A stretch of 59,367 nt of DNA from Pseudomonas sichuanensis (lineage in GTDB: Bacteria > Pseudomonadota > Gammaproteobacteria > Pseudomonadales > Pseudomonadaceae). Below are positions 19,057 to 28,897 of this stretch, in pieces (position 1 is the first letter of the stretch; every line of letters starts with the position of its first letter). The stretch lies in assembly GCF_003231305.1 (NCBI RefSeq), contig NZ_QKVM01000042.1:1-59367 (forward strand), written 5' to 3'. The translations under genes and the position numbers were made by a program. The notes under the pieces were generated by a model. It saw nothing but the letters and a program-made list of their open reading frames with translations, did no database searches and had not been told where the DNA came from.

Positions 19057-22000
19057 CTAGCGCTCAGTAGAGCGACGCAGCACTCCGGAGAGTGTGAGAA
19101 TCAGCATCGAGGTCATATAGGCGCCACCTATTGCGTACAGTGCTCGGAAGACACGCCAGAAGAGCGGCCCCATGCCATCGGCCGAACTGATGGTGCACTT
19201 GGACGCCTGGTTCAGATCAACCAGTGGCAGCATGACGTCCAGCGCGTACAGGCTGGGTTCTACCTGATCGGCACAGGGCACTTCGTCAGTCATGGCAGCT
19301 GACGTAGGCATCTTGAAGGTCATCGGCTTGTCACCTGTTGCAGTACTTACCACTGACATCGTCACGGGCTGACTATCGACTACCAATACTGGGTGGATCG
19401 GGAGCGGCAATTGACCAACGAGCAGCGCGGAACCCCCAGCGCCAACGGGGGGCAGGCGCAATGCGCCGTAGTTGGCCACATCGAATGCCATGGTACCGAC
19501 CAACCAATACAAGATTACGGCACAGATACCTCGCTTGCTGAACAGCCCGTAGCGAAAGGGTATCTGCACGCTGATCAGGGTGCACCAGCGGGGCAACCAG
19601 TGCTGGCGTGCGTTCTCACAATGCAGGCGTCGCTCCAAGACCGTCCGTGCCGCTTCGGGGTCACCGCTGCGAGCCAGCACATGAACCAGTTGCTCATAGG
19701 GAGTCACACTGAAGTCCACGTCTCTTGTGACTCGTTCCAACCATTCAAAACGCTGGATGCCATGGCCGGCACCAACCGTAGCACTGCGCACTTTATCGTT
19801 GGCAGCGAACAGTCGATTGGTCCTACCCAGCAATCCACTGCTGCCTTCGGCGAGATTCTGATAGGCGAAGCCGCGCAGGTCTACCGTAAGCCCTGGACCC
19901 CAGCCTTTCCCACGATTGTCATCCAAAGAGCCACAACGGCATCCACGAAGGTCTATCTCTACGCGAACTTCATCGAGCACCGCGACCTGCTCCTTGCGGT
20001 TCTCGGTCAACTCAGCACGGATGCGATCTACTATCGCAGTGCGCGCATCGGTATCGCTCTCGGGCTGCCAGTTCGTGTCACACACTACTTTGTGCGGGGT
20101 ATGGTGCACGGGGAGGGTACCAGTTGGCTGCTCTGAAGGGGCTTCCTCCATGCGTGCCAGCCAATAGCGTCGGTAAGGTCTGACGTACTGCACACCCTCA
20201 GGTTCCAGGCGTGCAACCGATACTTCGCTGTCCATCTCCACCATGCCGGAGCTGGCGATCCTGAAGACGGCAATAAACAGTTGGTCGCCGTACATCACGA
20301 CAGCCTGACAGACCCAGAAGTCCCCTTCTCGTTGCGCCTGAGGCCGAACTGGAGCAGTGGCAAGCAGATTGTCGTCGCGCTCTAGATAATGAAGCCAATC
20401 GGAGTCTTGCACTGAGTCGACGATGATGAAAGCACCTTCCTCTCCCCATACGTATCCGCAGAAGAAACGAAGGTAGTCGAGTGCCTGTTCGCCAGTGTCC
20501 AGGCGTAGTACCGGTTTGTCTGCCTTCGTTGCATTCACCATGTGTATGGGTTGTGACTGACCGTTCAGATAGACGGTACGGCCATCCGCCAGCAGCAGGA
20601 AGGCATGGCAGTCGACCTCGATCGGGGATTCGATTCCCGCCAATTGGTCGTCACTGGGTACATGGAGTTCGACGACCTGCGCACCTTCATAAAAACTCGT
20701 TGCATGACGCAGTATCAGGTTTCTTCCTGGGACATCGAGCGTATCGAGGACTGTGTTGAGCCAGGGAGGCGTCGCGCCTACTTCCTCCAGTACGCCGGTC
20801 TCAGGCACGCGTACGAGCTCTTCGACCTTCAGGTCGCCTTCGATCTGTGTATCGTTGAAATCAATGCTCGGTTTAGTCTGTCCTGTGGGGCGTCGGCGCA
20901 CGTGAAGCCGGATTTCTTTAAGCAGAACGGCGCCTTCCACACGCCCTCCCACCAGCGAGAGCGGGCCAAAAATATGTTTTGGCAGCGCTACGTCGCCTCG
21001 TACACGGGTGCCATCTAGTTTTGCCGAGCTGACGGAGCATTCCTTGGCTTGCAGGTGGCCGGCAATGACGGCCATCGTCATGCTGATATCCCGAATCTTG
21101 CCTTCGATGATGAGATCTTGATCCACGCACAGGCTCATGGCGTAAACCTGTATGCCCGGCACCTCGCCGATAGATACGATCTTCGCATTGGCCACCAGTT
21201 TTGCGGCCGAAATGTTGATGCTGTGAGCAGCCCGAAAAAAGGAAAGCCCCTGAATCCGAATTTCTGGGGCGACTATGCGAATGGCGCTGTACTCATCGCC
21301 GCCAAACTGCCCCTTCACGTTGCAACTCCACGCGAAAATCTCTTCGAAATCGCCCTTCAGCCAAAGGTTGCCATCCACCTGCAAGTCTCTCAGATCTACC
21401 GACGGCCTGGCATCTTTGGTCGTGGTTGTCGAGAGCTGCAGATCACTGCCGATATGCATCGTTTTCAGAGAACAGTTCATGCTCGACTGCTCGACGAACA
21501 ACTCTCCGCGCACGCAGCCCCCATCACACAGCAGTGGCGCTGTATTCGGCCCAGCGTGCAACTGTATGTACAGGCTATTGCCGATCTGGATGCTTCTGAA
21601 ATCGACATTGTTGCCCTGCATGATTGTTGGCCACGGCGCTCCTGACGACGGCAGGTTTGTGCGGGAAGTCCACTCAATCATGAACACCGAGCCGGCTACT
21701 TGGGCCAGGCAGGCACGGATCACCGAAGTCGAGTCTCCGTCGGTGGGGCCGAAGAATCGGCCACCACTGAGGTCGAGTGATCCGCCAATCTTCATTCCAT
21801 ACAAATCGATTGTGCCTTCGCAAACAAAAGGCAAGATGTCGCGCTCCCGCTGGTGCGGTTGCAGTAGCATATTGCCATTTATTTCGCTGGATTGTGCCCA
21901 CAGTGCCAGGCCATTGGCGTTGGTGTTCTGACCACACATCAGTGAGGCGCCGCGCAGATCTACGCGGCCATGAAGCTGACGTGGCAAGCTCATACCGCCA

Positions 22001-22695
22001 AACACGCTCAGGCCATCGTTGCCAATCAGATCGCCCTGGACAACCATGCCGCGCAAGTCGCAGGCGAACTCCACTTGTGCTGAAGGTGGCTGTTCGTTGG
22101 CTCGTTCAAGCCGCAGGGTGGCGCTTGCCAGCTTGATTGACCCCTCTACACGTGCGCCGCAGGCACGCAACCAACAGGCTTGACCTTCACCGCCACTCGA
22201 GTGCAGCCCGCTGAGATCCAGGTCGCCACTTATGAGTGCATTGTCCAGTGCCAACATCGTCAGCTGGCAGTCGATAAAGGCCACGCGGGCAAAACGGGCA
22301 TGTCTCAAATCAACCGAAGGTTCTGCTTGCGAGTCAGGCGTAAGGCAAGACTCACCAAAATCAAAGAAGCAGTTTTCGAAAACCAGGGCGGCAGGCATAC
22401 CGTTGTCGCGGCTGGCACTGGCATCCGCCAGTTGCAACTGACCAAGGATCCTGGCACCGCGCACGTGCAAGCCAAGCAGCAGCGTCTCGGACAGGGCATT
22501 ACCATCCGCGTCGGCCTGTCCCAGGATCAATCGACGGATCAACGCGGCGCGGATTTGCGGTGGCGTATCCCCAGGGTTCTGGCGCGTGCTGAAATCGGCC
22601 TTGATGCCTGCTTTGCAGCAGTCCAGCAACCACTGCTCGTCGTTAGTCAACACTTGGCTATTCAAGAAGGGCATCCTTCCTGACCGCCAGGCCAT
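19057..22695 (-). CDS. 1,212-residue beta-helix-like protein with C-terminal membrane segments, function unknown
   Basis: After an alpha-helical start (about residues 1-70) the first 600-650 residues contain many short repeats of the type V.GDLDLSG, VEGSIKLAS, IGGSLDLSGGRF and VRGDVALPK, spaced about 20-40 residues. This is what a right-handed beta-helix or pentapeptide-like solenoid looks like. A mixed region follows, then two hydrophobic stretches near the end (CAVILYWLVGTMAFDVA and YAIGGAYMTSMLILTLSGVL) separated by YALDVMLPLVDLNQ, a motif I associate with the membrane end of some repeat proteins. I do not recognise a function. Base composition is lower in GC than the flanking genes, which suggests acquisition. 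The start is weak: no clear ribosome site precedes 22695, and an ATG at 22674 has AGGAAGG too close. Confidence 0.7.
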   Translation of the reverse strand: MAWRSGRMPFLNSQVLTNDEQWLLDCCKAGIKADFSTRQNPGDTPPQIRAALIRRLILGQADADGNALSETLLLGLHVRGARILGQLQLADASASRDNGMPAALVFENCFFDFGESCLTPDSQAEPSVDLRHARFARVAFIDCQLTMLALDNALISGDLDLSGLHSSGGEGQACWLRACGARVEGSIKLASATLRLERANEQPPSAQVEFACDLRGMVVQGDLIGNDGLSVFGGMSLPRQLHGRVDLRGASLMCGQNTNANGLALWAQSSEINGNMLLQPHQRERDILPFVCEGTIDLYGMKIGGSLDLSGGRFFGPTDGDSTSVIRACLAQVAGSVFMIEWTSRTNLPSSGAPWPTIMQGNNVDFRSIQIGNSLYIQLHAGPNTAPLLCDGGCVRGELFVEQSSMNCSLKTMHIGSDLQLSTTTTKDARPSVDLRDLQVDGNLWLKGDFEEIFAWSCNVKGQFGGDEYSAIRIVAPEIRIQGLSFFRAAHSINISAAKLVANAKIVSIGEVPGIQVYAMSLCVDQDLIIEGKIRDISMTMAVIAGHLQAKECSVSSAKLDGTRVRGDVALPKHIFGPLSLVGGRVEGAVLLKEIRLHVRRRPTGQTKPSIDFNDTQIEGDLKVEELVRVPETGVLEEVGATPPWLNTVLDTLDVPGRNLILRHATSFYEGAQVVELHVPSDDQLAGIESPIEVDCHAFLLLADGRTVYLNGQSQPIHMVNATKADKPVLRLDTGEQALDYLRFFCGYVWGEEGAFIIVDSVQDSDWLHYLERDDNLLATAPVRPQAQREGDFWVCQAVVMYGDQLFIAVFRIASSGMVEMDSEVSVARLEPEGVQYVRPYRRYWLARMEEAPSEQPTGTLPVHHTPHKVVCDTNWQPESDTDARTAIVDRIRAELTENRKEQVAVLDEVRVEIDLRGCRCGSLDDNRGKGWGPGLTVDLRGFAYQNLAEGSSGLLGRTNRLFAANDKVRSATVGAGHGIQRFEWLERVTRDVDFSVTPYEQLVHVLARSGDPEAARTVLERRLHCENARQHWLPRWCTLISVQIPFRYGLFSKRGICAVILYWLVGTMAFDVANYGALRLPPVGAGGSALLVGQLPLPIHPVLVVDSQPVTMSVVSTATGDKPMTFKMPTSAAMTDEVPCADQVEPSLYALDVMLPLVDLNQASKCTISSADGMGPLFWRVFRALYAIGGAYMTSMLILTLSGVLRRSTER

Positions 22696-22914
22696 GACAG
22701 CTGAAAATAGCCTTGGTCAGGGTGGTATTTGCGGTATACCTCCAGCGCATTCAGCACTCTTTGGAGGGCATAGGCCTGCATACCACGCGGACTATTAATG
22801 GTGACTATAGTCAAAACGCGCGGCTACCGGAGCCTCGCATTTCTCTACTAGCTGGTGCAGGTGTCGAGCATGTCAGCGGTATAGGTGCCGCCGTGAACCG
22901 CATCCAGCTGCACT

Positions 22915-23370
22915 TCAGGCAAACGCTGCCTCGATGAATGCCTCCAACGCCTGCGCCTCGATGATCTCGATGGAAAAATGCCCAAAGCGCTTGGGCAGCC
23001 AGATGATTCGCGCCCCGGCCGGCGATTGCAGGTCGCTGCGTGCCAGCGGCTGGCCATTTTCGTTCTCTGGCTGCACGCCGTTGGCCAGTAACTGGTCATA
23101 GGCCACTTCGATGTCCGGCGTCGAGTAGCAATGGCGGTAGATCATGCCTTCGCCGTGCTCGTCCAGCAGCACCTTGAGGTTGCCCGCCAGCGGTTGCACC
23201 AGCATGAACCGCTCCTGGCCCATGCGGGCGATGGCGTAGCGTACGTGCAGGCCGCCGCGTTCCCACACCTGGGTGGTGGAGATCTCGGCGCCGAGGATCT
23301 GCTGGTAGTAGGCGCAGGCCGGCTCGAGCTGGTTGACCAGTACATCCACGTGGCTGAACGTGAGTTGCAT
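22915..23370 (-). CDS. VOC (glyoxalase/bleomycin-resistance) family protein
   Basis: This 151-residue protein begins MQLTFSHVDVLVNQLEPACA, the usual first strand and helix of the vicinal oxygen chelate fold, with the metal-ligand-type histidine in SHVDVLV and a second half containing YRHCYSTPDIEVAYDQLL. Members bind a metal and act on diverse substrates, so the reaction cannot be told. ATG 23370 is chosen over the longer frame (to 23403) because GGGGAG lies 7 nt upstream. It sits alone on the reverse strand, 49 nt after the TPR gene, and may be co-transcribed with it. Confidence 0.8.
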   Translation of the reverse strand: MQLTFSHVDVLVNQLEPACAYYQQILGAEISTTQVWERGGLHVRYAIARMGQERFMLVQPLAGNLKVLLDEHGEGMIYRHCYSTPDIEVAYDQLLANGVQPENENGQPLARSDLQSPAGARIIWLPKRFGHFSIEIIEAQALEAFIEAAFA

Positions 23371-23419
23371 CGTGACACTCCCCTGGCTGAGGGGGTGGAG
23401 CATAACCCAGCCTGTGCGC

Positions 23420-24043
23420 TCAATGGCGGACCAGATACGCGCCCATTGGCACGCGGCCTTTGAGCTTCTTGCATTTCACCGGCGCGGGTTGATGGCCTGG
23501 CGGCCGGTCGGGAAACCAGATGCGGCATTTGCCGGGTGGTGGGCGTAAACCTCGCGGTATCTCGTTCGGCTCGCTACCCAGAGCGGCAACGGGCTGCAGC
23601 GGTGGCGCGGATGGCCTCGCGGCGATGGCGTCCTGCACGGGAACCGACACCGCCCTGGTTGGCACCACGCCTGTGCGCTGGGCGGTCTGTGCCGCTGCGA
23701 TCAATTGCAGGTTGCGGTTGCGCAACGCCTGGTTGGCGCCTACCCGCAGGTTGGAGCGGGCCGCCAGGGTTTCGGCCTGCTGGAACTGGCCCTGTTGAAG
23801 ACGCAATACCCCGAGGTAGTGCAGGGTGGCAGGATTGTTCGGCTGGATGTGCAGGGCACGCTCCAGGGTTGCTGCCGCCTGATCCGGATGGCCATCGGCG
23901 TACTGCTGCGAGGCGGTTTCGATCAGTTGGGTTGAGGCGTTGTTGCTTCTGGCGGTGGCGGAGCGGTCGCTGGCCAGGGGGTAGGGCGATGTTGTTGCAC
24001 TGAGCAATAGCAGCAAGGTCGACAGCGTGCGGGGGCTTGGCAT
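23420..24043 (-). CDS. Exported TPR-containing protein, function unknown
   Basis: The product is about 207 residues. An N-terminal hydrophobic segment (TLSTLLLLLSATTSPYPLA) looks like a signal peptide. Two tetratricopeptide-like helices pairs follow (ASQQYADGHPDQAAATLERAL and LGVLRLQQGQFQQAETLAAR), then a proline-rich tail with GKCRIWFPDRPPGHQP and a second cysteine, a motif seen in small envelope proteins of proteobacteria. The role is unknown; a periplasmic protein-protein contact is plausible. The start is uncertain: ATG 24043 and TTG 24061 both lack a clear ribosome site. Confidence 0.6.
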   Translation of the reverse strand: MPSPRTLSTLLLLLSATTSPYPLASDRSATARSNNASTQLIETASQQYADGHPDQAAATLERALHIQPNNPATLHYLGVLRLQQGQFQQAETLAARSNLRVGANQALRNRNLQLIAAAQTAQRTGVVPTRAVSVPVQDAIAARPSAPPLQPVAALGSEPNEIPRGLRPPPGKCRIWFPDRPPGHQPAPVKCKKLKGRVPMGAYLVRH

Positions 24044-24345
24044 CAGGGATGGTCTAAACAAGGGGCAGGCTGCCGGTTGGGGTAGGGACTGGGCAGGCAG
24101 ACTGGGCTGTCTGACCGGTTGGATACAGAGACGTTATCGACAGTGCGGGAAGGATGAAGTTCGGGTTTGCAAGGGTCGTTCAGGTGGGTTTGCGATTGGC
24201 TGCTTTCGACTGTGAATGGGCGATAGCACAGGCTTAATCGAGAGCATTGTTCCTGTGAGCCAATCAGCGTCTTTCGGTCCGAAATGAGGTAGGGTGCTTG
24301 AGTCAGCAGGCTTAAACCCCACCCATTAGGACGTGGATCAAATAA

Positions 24346-24714
24346 ATGTCAGTAGACCCTTTCCGTATACCTACAGACGCCGATATCGCAGAAGCTGAAC
24401 GCGTACTCAAGTTTCGCTTTCCAGATCAATATGTCCGCTTCTTGAAGGAAGGTAGTAACGTCGAAAATGCCGTGCTGGATGCTGCGTTGATAGTGAGAGG
24501 CTGTAGCTACTTAGATATATTCGAAATCTCAGCGTTTGCTTGGGACCACGCAGGTGTACCACGTGATTGGCTACCTTTCATTGAAGACAATGGTGATTAC
24601 TTTCTAATTTCAGAATCTGGCGCTGTTCGATACTGGTCGCACAACGGAAGCACAGATGAGCATTGGCCTTCATTCTCTGCATGGTTTCAACAAGTCTGCA
24701 TAGAATGCCGGTAG
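24346..24714 (+). CDS. SMI1/KNR4-family protein (immunity-like)
   Basis: This 122-residue protein has the SMI1/KNR4 pattern: ADIAEAERVLKFRFPDQYVRFLKEGS at the start, then DIFEISAFAW, and DWLPFIEDNGDYFLISESGAVRYWSH, the usual late block. In bacteria this family is mostly used as immunity proteins for contact-dependent or polymorphic toxins. No toxin gene is next to it, so it may be an orphan immunity gene left from a toxin locus or have another role. It is AT-richer than the average here. Neighbours are on the opposite strand, so it is probably transcribed alone. Confidence 0.8.
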   Translation: MSVDPFRIPTDADIAEAERVLKFRFPDQYVRFLKEGSNVENAVLDAALIVRGCSYLDIFEISAFAWDHAGVPRDWLPFIEDNGDYFLISESGAVRYWSHNGSTDEHWPSFSAWFQQVCIECR

Positions 24715-24927
24715 CAATGAAATTTCGCTGTGTCTTGTTTTTATCCCTTGCTGCCCTGGGCGAAAGGCAGCTTTGGGTCGAAGGCAGCCCGTGACGAGTG
24801 TCTACCTCCGACCCGAAGCAGTCATTCACGCGCTGCTATTGGCTGGGTGTGGTCAGCCGCCTTTCCGGTAAGTCCGTCCACCTTCGTCTCGGCAGCTGTC
24901 CTGCACAGCGCACAGATCCTTCAGTCA
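24715..24927. repeat. Decayed intergenic repeat
   Basis: Between convergent genes, around 24765-24830, the reverse strand reads like the GGGTCGAAAGCTGCC-type intergenic sequence found at many places in Pseudomonas genomes. Similar words occur at 26490-26540. I see no gene or terminator here. Confidence 0.3.
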
Positions 24928-26277
24928 TCAAAACACACGTGCAACACTGCTGTGATTGAGCAGGCCCAGCGCGACCAGACACTGAAGCTGCTCCTTTAAA
25001 GCCGCCTGCTCCGCTTTCGATGTGAATGGATCTATGATCTGGTATTGGCGATCACACCAGTGCGTTATCTCCGACAACCAATACGTCTGCCTTGCAGGCT
25101 CGTTACCTAAAGACTTCAGCAAATACGCTACCTGCTGCCATACCGCTAACAGCTGAAGTAGTTTTTGACGACGTATGTCTGAAAGCTCGTGCCATTGATC
25201 ATCCAGTCTGGCGCCCACGCCCACACTTATCGCAGCCCAGGGCAGATCGCCCAAACGGGCGATCAATACATTGAATACCTTGTCAGACGTATCATTCAGC
25301 GCGTCGAGTAGGTCACATGAACGCCACTCACCCGGTAAACACATGGCCGAAATCCGAACGGATGGATAGCCAGACGCTAGTGCCGCCCTCAACCAAGCTT
25401 CAGGGAGTTTGACACTGAGATCCCTGGCTAGACCCAACACACCCAGCCAATCTGCCTTGCGGTTTGGTATTTGCTGTGTCAGTTGCTCTGCCAGCACACC
25501 CGATGCATCAACCCCATATCGGGGAGCTGCCCAGAGGGCCAAATTGCGTACCGCAGCAGAGCCATTGAGCAATGCTTGTTGCAATAGAGGCTTCGGGTCC
25601 TCAAGAACAGGTAACAGTGCCCGCATTATTCGTGTACGGACTCTGGCAATCGATCGGGGAAGAGCGTCGAGTAGCAGGGCGTGGGCTGGTGTCGTCGCCA
25701 ACGCTTCGCACGCATCGACAGCAGCCAGACGAACATTCAATTCACGATGGGACAGAGCCTCCCGCAGAAGGGGCTCCGGAGAATCGCTGGCATCCAAAAG
25801 CAACGCGAACAAATAGCATGCCGCTTTACTTTGTTGCGCCAGAAAGCTGGCATGGACTTCACTGCGCACATCGGGCATTTGCAGCAACGCTTGCACCTTG
25901 GCCAAGGTGACCTCGTGATCGCCCCGTCGGCGCACGGCAAGTGCCATCAGCGGGCCCAATGCAAATAATAGGGAGCTGACATGCTCACGCTTCAGATACG
26001 CTTGCATACCGATTTCGGCCAGATGGCGAACTTGAGGAACCCAGTCATTGAGTCGCTCGATCAGCGCCAGTAAGGCTTCGGGAGAAGGGCTGTTTGATAA
26101 CTCTCTGACTGCCACTTCACGAACGAAACCGTTGGGATGCTGGCTAAGATCTGACCATGCGCCGCTTCCTGCGGTGCTCGCAATCAGTTCCAACGCGTGG
26201 TTACGCTGCTGATCAGCCCAAGAGGAGCTACTAAGCGGCTTGGCTTTGATCCAATTCAGCCAACTGAGAGCGCTCAT
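24928..26277 (-). CDS. HEAT-repeat protein, function unknown
   Basis: This 449-residue protein is almost entirely helical pairs typical of HEAT repeats: WSDLSQHPNGFVREVAVREL, WVPQVRHLAEIGM, HRELNVRLAAVDACEAL, GSAAVRNLALWAAPRY, GYPSVRISAMCLP. Such arrays form a curved scaffold that binds proteins or DNA. No catalytic domain is visible. ATG 26277 is chosen because GGAAGGG lies 8 nt upstream; the in-frame GTG at 26283 is too close to that site. It faces the SMI1-family gene and may belong to the same accessory stretch. Function unknown. Confidence 0.75.
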   Translation of the reverse strand: MSALSWLNWIKAKPLSSSSWADQQRNHALELIASTAGSGAWSDLSQHPNGFVREVAVRELSNSPSPEALLALIERLNDWVPQVRHLAEIGMQAYLKREHVSSLLFALGPLMALAVRRRGDHEVTLAKVQALLQMPDVRSEVHASFLAQQSKAACYLFALLLDASDSPEPLLREALSHRELNVRLAAVDACEALATTPAHALLLDALPRSIARVRTRIMRALLPVLEDPKPLLQQALLNGSAAVRNLALWAAPRYGVDASGVLAEQLTQQIPNRKADWLGVLGLARDLSVKLPEAWLRAALASGYPSVRISAMCLPGEWRSCDLLDALNDTSDKVFNVLIARLGDLPWAAISVGVGARLDDQWHELSDIRRQKLLQLLAVWQQVAYLLKSLGNEPARQTYWLSEITHWCDRQYQIIDPFTSKAEQAALKEQLQCLVALGLLNHSSVARVF

Positions 26278-26577
26278 TGACACAACCCTTCCATGAATAT
26301 CGGCTAATGATTTTAGATATTGTGCAGTGGTACTGGAAGGCTATTAGCTCGACCTAAAATCTACAGATCTACTATTTTCTGCGTCCAGGTGAAGCCAAGC
26401 GATCTTGGTATGACTCGGCGACCACAGTCGTCGGCGGCTCTGAAGTATGGTGAGATGACCACATCTGGCCGATAGCAGTTCGCGAAGGGTAGCTAGGGGT
26501 CGAAAGCGGTCAATCACAACCGGCAGCTTTCGACCCAACGCGGACACCCGCAGCCGTGCTGCAGCCCATAGCAGGGC
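26278..26577. repeat. Intergenic region with degenerate Pseudomonas repeat
   Basis: The 300-bp space contains GGTCGAAAGC and, inverted, GCTTTCGACCC around 26490-26540, the same type of words as at about 24770. An open frame at 26344-26547 reverse has no ribosome site and looks accidental. No promoter could be assigned. Confidence 0.3.
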
Positions 26578-27711
26578 TTAGTTCCCCATCACTTCACCCA
26601 GCGCCTGCTCAAGGGTGCTGACCGTGCGCTCGATATTATTCAGTTTCTCGAGCCCGAACAGCCCGATACGGAAGGTCTGGAAGTCGGCCGGTTCGTCACA
26701 TTGCAACGGCACGCCGGCAGCGATCTGCAGGCCGCGCGCGGCAAATTTTTTACCGCTCTTGATGTCGGCATCATCGGTGTAGCTCACCACTACGCCCGGG
26801 GCCTGGAACCCGGCAGCGGCCACGCTTTTGATGCCTTTGCCGGTCAACATGGCGCGCACCCGGTCGCCCAGGGCCTGCTGTTGGTCGCGGAGCTTGTCGA
26901 AACCGCAGGCTTGCATCTCGTTCATCACGTCGTTGAATTTCGCCAGTGCATCGCTGGGCATGGTCGCATGGTAGGCATGCCCGCCCTGTTCGTAGGCCTG
27001 CATGATCTGCAGCCACTTTTTCAGGTCGCAGGCAAAGCTGCTGCTTTGCGTGTGCTCGATGCGCTCGAGGGCCAAAGCACTGAACATCACCAGGGCGCAG
27101 CAAGGGGAGGCGCTCCAGCCTTTCTGCGGTGCGCTGATCAGCAGGTCGACGGCGCACTTGTGCATATCGACCCAGAGCGTGCCCGAGGCGATGCAGTCCA
27201 GCACGAACAGGCCGCCCACCGCATGCACGGCGTCGCCGACTGCGCGCAGATAATCGTCGGGCAGGATGATCCCGGATGAGGTTTCAACGTGGGGGGCGAA
27301 GACAATCTGCGGCCTGTGCGCCTCGATGGCCGCCAGCACTTCGTTCAGCGGCGGGGGCGCGTAGGCTGCCTGGCGGTCGGTGTCGAGCGGTCGGGCTTTG
27401 AGCACCGTGGTGGCCGCCGGGATGTTGCCCATCTCGAGGATCTGGCTCCAGCGATAACTGAACCAGCCGTTGCGGATCACCAGGCATTGCTGGCCGGTGG
27501 CAAACTGTCGCGCTACCGATTCCATGCCGAAGGTACCGCTGCCCGGCACTACCGCAACTGCCTGGGCGTTGTAGACCTGTTTCAGGGTCTTGGAGATGTT
27601 CCTCATCACCCCTTGAAATGTCTGCGACATGTGATTGAGCGAGCGGTCGGTGTAGACCACCGAGTACTCGACCAGCCCCTCAGGATCAATACTGGGATAA
27701 AGCTTCGACAT
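26578..27711 (-). CDS. Class V aminotransferase (PLP-dependent), alanine-glyoxylate type
   Basis: The protein has 377 residues, usual for class V enzymes related to serine/alanine-glyoxylate and 2-aminoethylphosphonate aminotransferases. Visible features: PGSGTFGMESVARQF near residue 60 (phosphate-binding loop), APHVETSSGIILP, FVLDCIASGT and the PLP-lysine motif SAPQKGWSASP with K197. It probably transfers an amino group from a small amino acid to a keto acid such as glyoxylate or pyruvate; the sequence does not fix the substrate. It is transcribed alone on the reverse strand with the next gene 106 bp upstream. Confidence 0.88.
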   Translation of the reverse strand: MSKLYPSIDPEGLVEYSVVYTDRSLNHMSQTFQGVMRNISKTLKQVYNAQAVAVVPGSGTFGMESVARQFATGQQCLVIRNGWFSYRWSQILEMGNIPAATTVLKARPLDTDRQAAYAPPPLNEVLAAIEAHRPQIVFAPHVETSSGIILPDDYLRAVGDAVHAVGGLFVLDCIASGTLWVDMHKCAVDLLISAPQKGWSASPCCALVMFSALALERIEHTQSSSFACDLKKWLQIMQAYEQGGHAYHATMPSDALAKFNDVMNEMQACGFDKLRDQQQALGDRVRAMLTGKGIKSVAAAGFQAPGVVVSYTDDADIKSGKKFAARGLQIAAGVPLQCDEPADFQTFRIGLFGLEKLNNIERTVSTLEQALGEVMGN

Positions 27712-27817
27712 ACGGTGACTCCTTTACCAGAGATGTCATTGGTATGGACCCTGTACCAAGCCCTGGCAAATGACAAGATTGATTAGTGCTGGACGTTCAA
27801 GTTAGCAGCCTCGCAGC

Positions 27818-28897
27818 TCAGATTCCTGTGGGGGCGCGAATCACCAGGCTGTCTTTCTTGTAGCTAGGTGATTGCTCCAGAAAAGCCGTGATCAGCGACG
27901 CAACTTGCTTCTGAATAGCATCCCGTACACGACCGTTCTCGCCATCCCGGCAAATGATGCCATCCCCCGGTACCTCTGCCTCGAGCACTGACTGCGCGCC
28001 TGGTTTGCAGATCGACATGAAGGTGAAATGGCTGGCGTCGCTGATCTCGACGTAACGACTGGACGCCGCAGGCAGGCGTTTGGCCAGGTTGGCCGACTCC
28101 AGTTCAGCGGGAAGTTCGCGCGACGGTACGCCCGCTGCGATCACCAGAGCGGGTATCGGCAGGGCGGCCAGGCTTCGATCGGTCAGCCCCCGCGAAAGGC
28201 CCAGGTCCAGCGTGACCACGGCGGTGACGCGTTGGTCGCGCCAATCGGCGCCCAACGCAGCCTTGGACTCTGTGGAGCCTGCAGGTTTCATCTTTGCGTA
28301 AACGGTGCAACTGGCTAACTCTGGATGGGTGTTGCAGTCCTGTTCGAAGCGCTCTGGGTCGAAGCGCGCCCCGGCGATCTCCAGGGCGGTCCAGCCGCCG
28401 AGCGAGTGGCCCACGGCTGCAATTCGGCCATCGGCGACCGCACCGAATTTTTCAGGTTGAGCGATGACCCCATCAATGCTCCGACCCAGATCAAGAGGGC
28501 GCTGCCATAACTGTGCCGCTGCTTGCGGGCTGCGGTCATGGGTCGTGCTGCCAGGGTGATTGACTGCGGCGACGATATAGCCTTTGCGAGCCAGGGCACT
28601 GGCCAGCCAGACCTGATTGCGCCAGTTGCCCTGGTAGCCATGGGACAACACCACCAACGGATGTTTACCGGCAGCAGGTGGCGCGTCAGGTATGGCAGAC
28701 GCACCGACAAACACCGGATTGTCGCCGATCAGTTGCGTGGCGGCTATGGCTTTGCTCGGGTACCAGACCACCATCTCCAGTGCACGGTCATTGTGCGGAT
28801 CCGTCAGCGTGGAGGCGCGAAAGCCGACGGAGTTGCCGTCGGCCCATACGCTGGTTGTCAGGCAGGCCAGCAACAGTGCGGCGAATGTTGTTTTCAA
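27818..28897 (-). CDS. Exported alpha/beta hydrolase (dienelactone hydrolase/PAF-acetylhydrolase-like)
   Basis: This 359-residue protein has a signal peptide when started at TTG 28897 (KTTFAALLLACLTTSVWADG). That start is preceded by GGAAGAG 6 nt upstream, so the longer frame to 28966 is rejected. The hydrolase features are HPLVVLSHGYQGNWRNQ (oxyanion-hole region), the nucleophile elbow AVGHSLGGWT and a late histidine in SDASHFTFM. Related proteins hydrolyse esters in the periplasm or outside the cell; the substrate is unknown. It is a single gene between the aminotransferase and the MFS gene. Confidence 0.8.
   Translation of the reverse strand: MKTTFAALLLACLTTSVWADGNSVGFRASTLTDPHNDRALEMVVWYPSKAIAATQLIGDNPVFVGASAIPDAPPAAGKHPLVVLSHGYQGNWRNQVWLASALARKGYIVAAVNHPGSTTHDRSPQAAAQLWQRPLDLGRSIDGVIAQPEKFGAVADGRIAAVGHSLGGWTALEIAGARFDPERFEQDCNTHPELASCTVYAKMKPAGSTESKAALGADWRDQRVTAVVTLDLGLSRGLTDRSLAALPIPALVIAAGVPSRELPAELESANLAKRLPAASSRYVEISDASHFTFMSICKPGAQSVLEAEVPGDGIICRDGENGRVRDAIQKQVASLITAFLEQSPSYKKDSLVIRAPTGI

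Noticed and set aside
26344..26547. 67-residue reverse open frame
   Set aside because: No ribosome site, and the sequence matches the type of degenerate intergenic repeat seen at about 24770.
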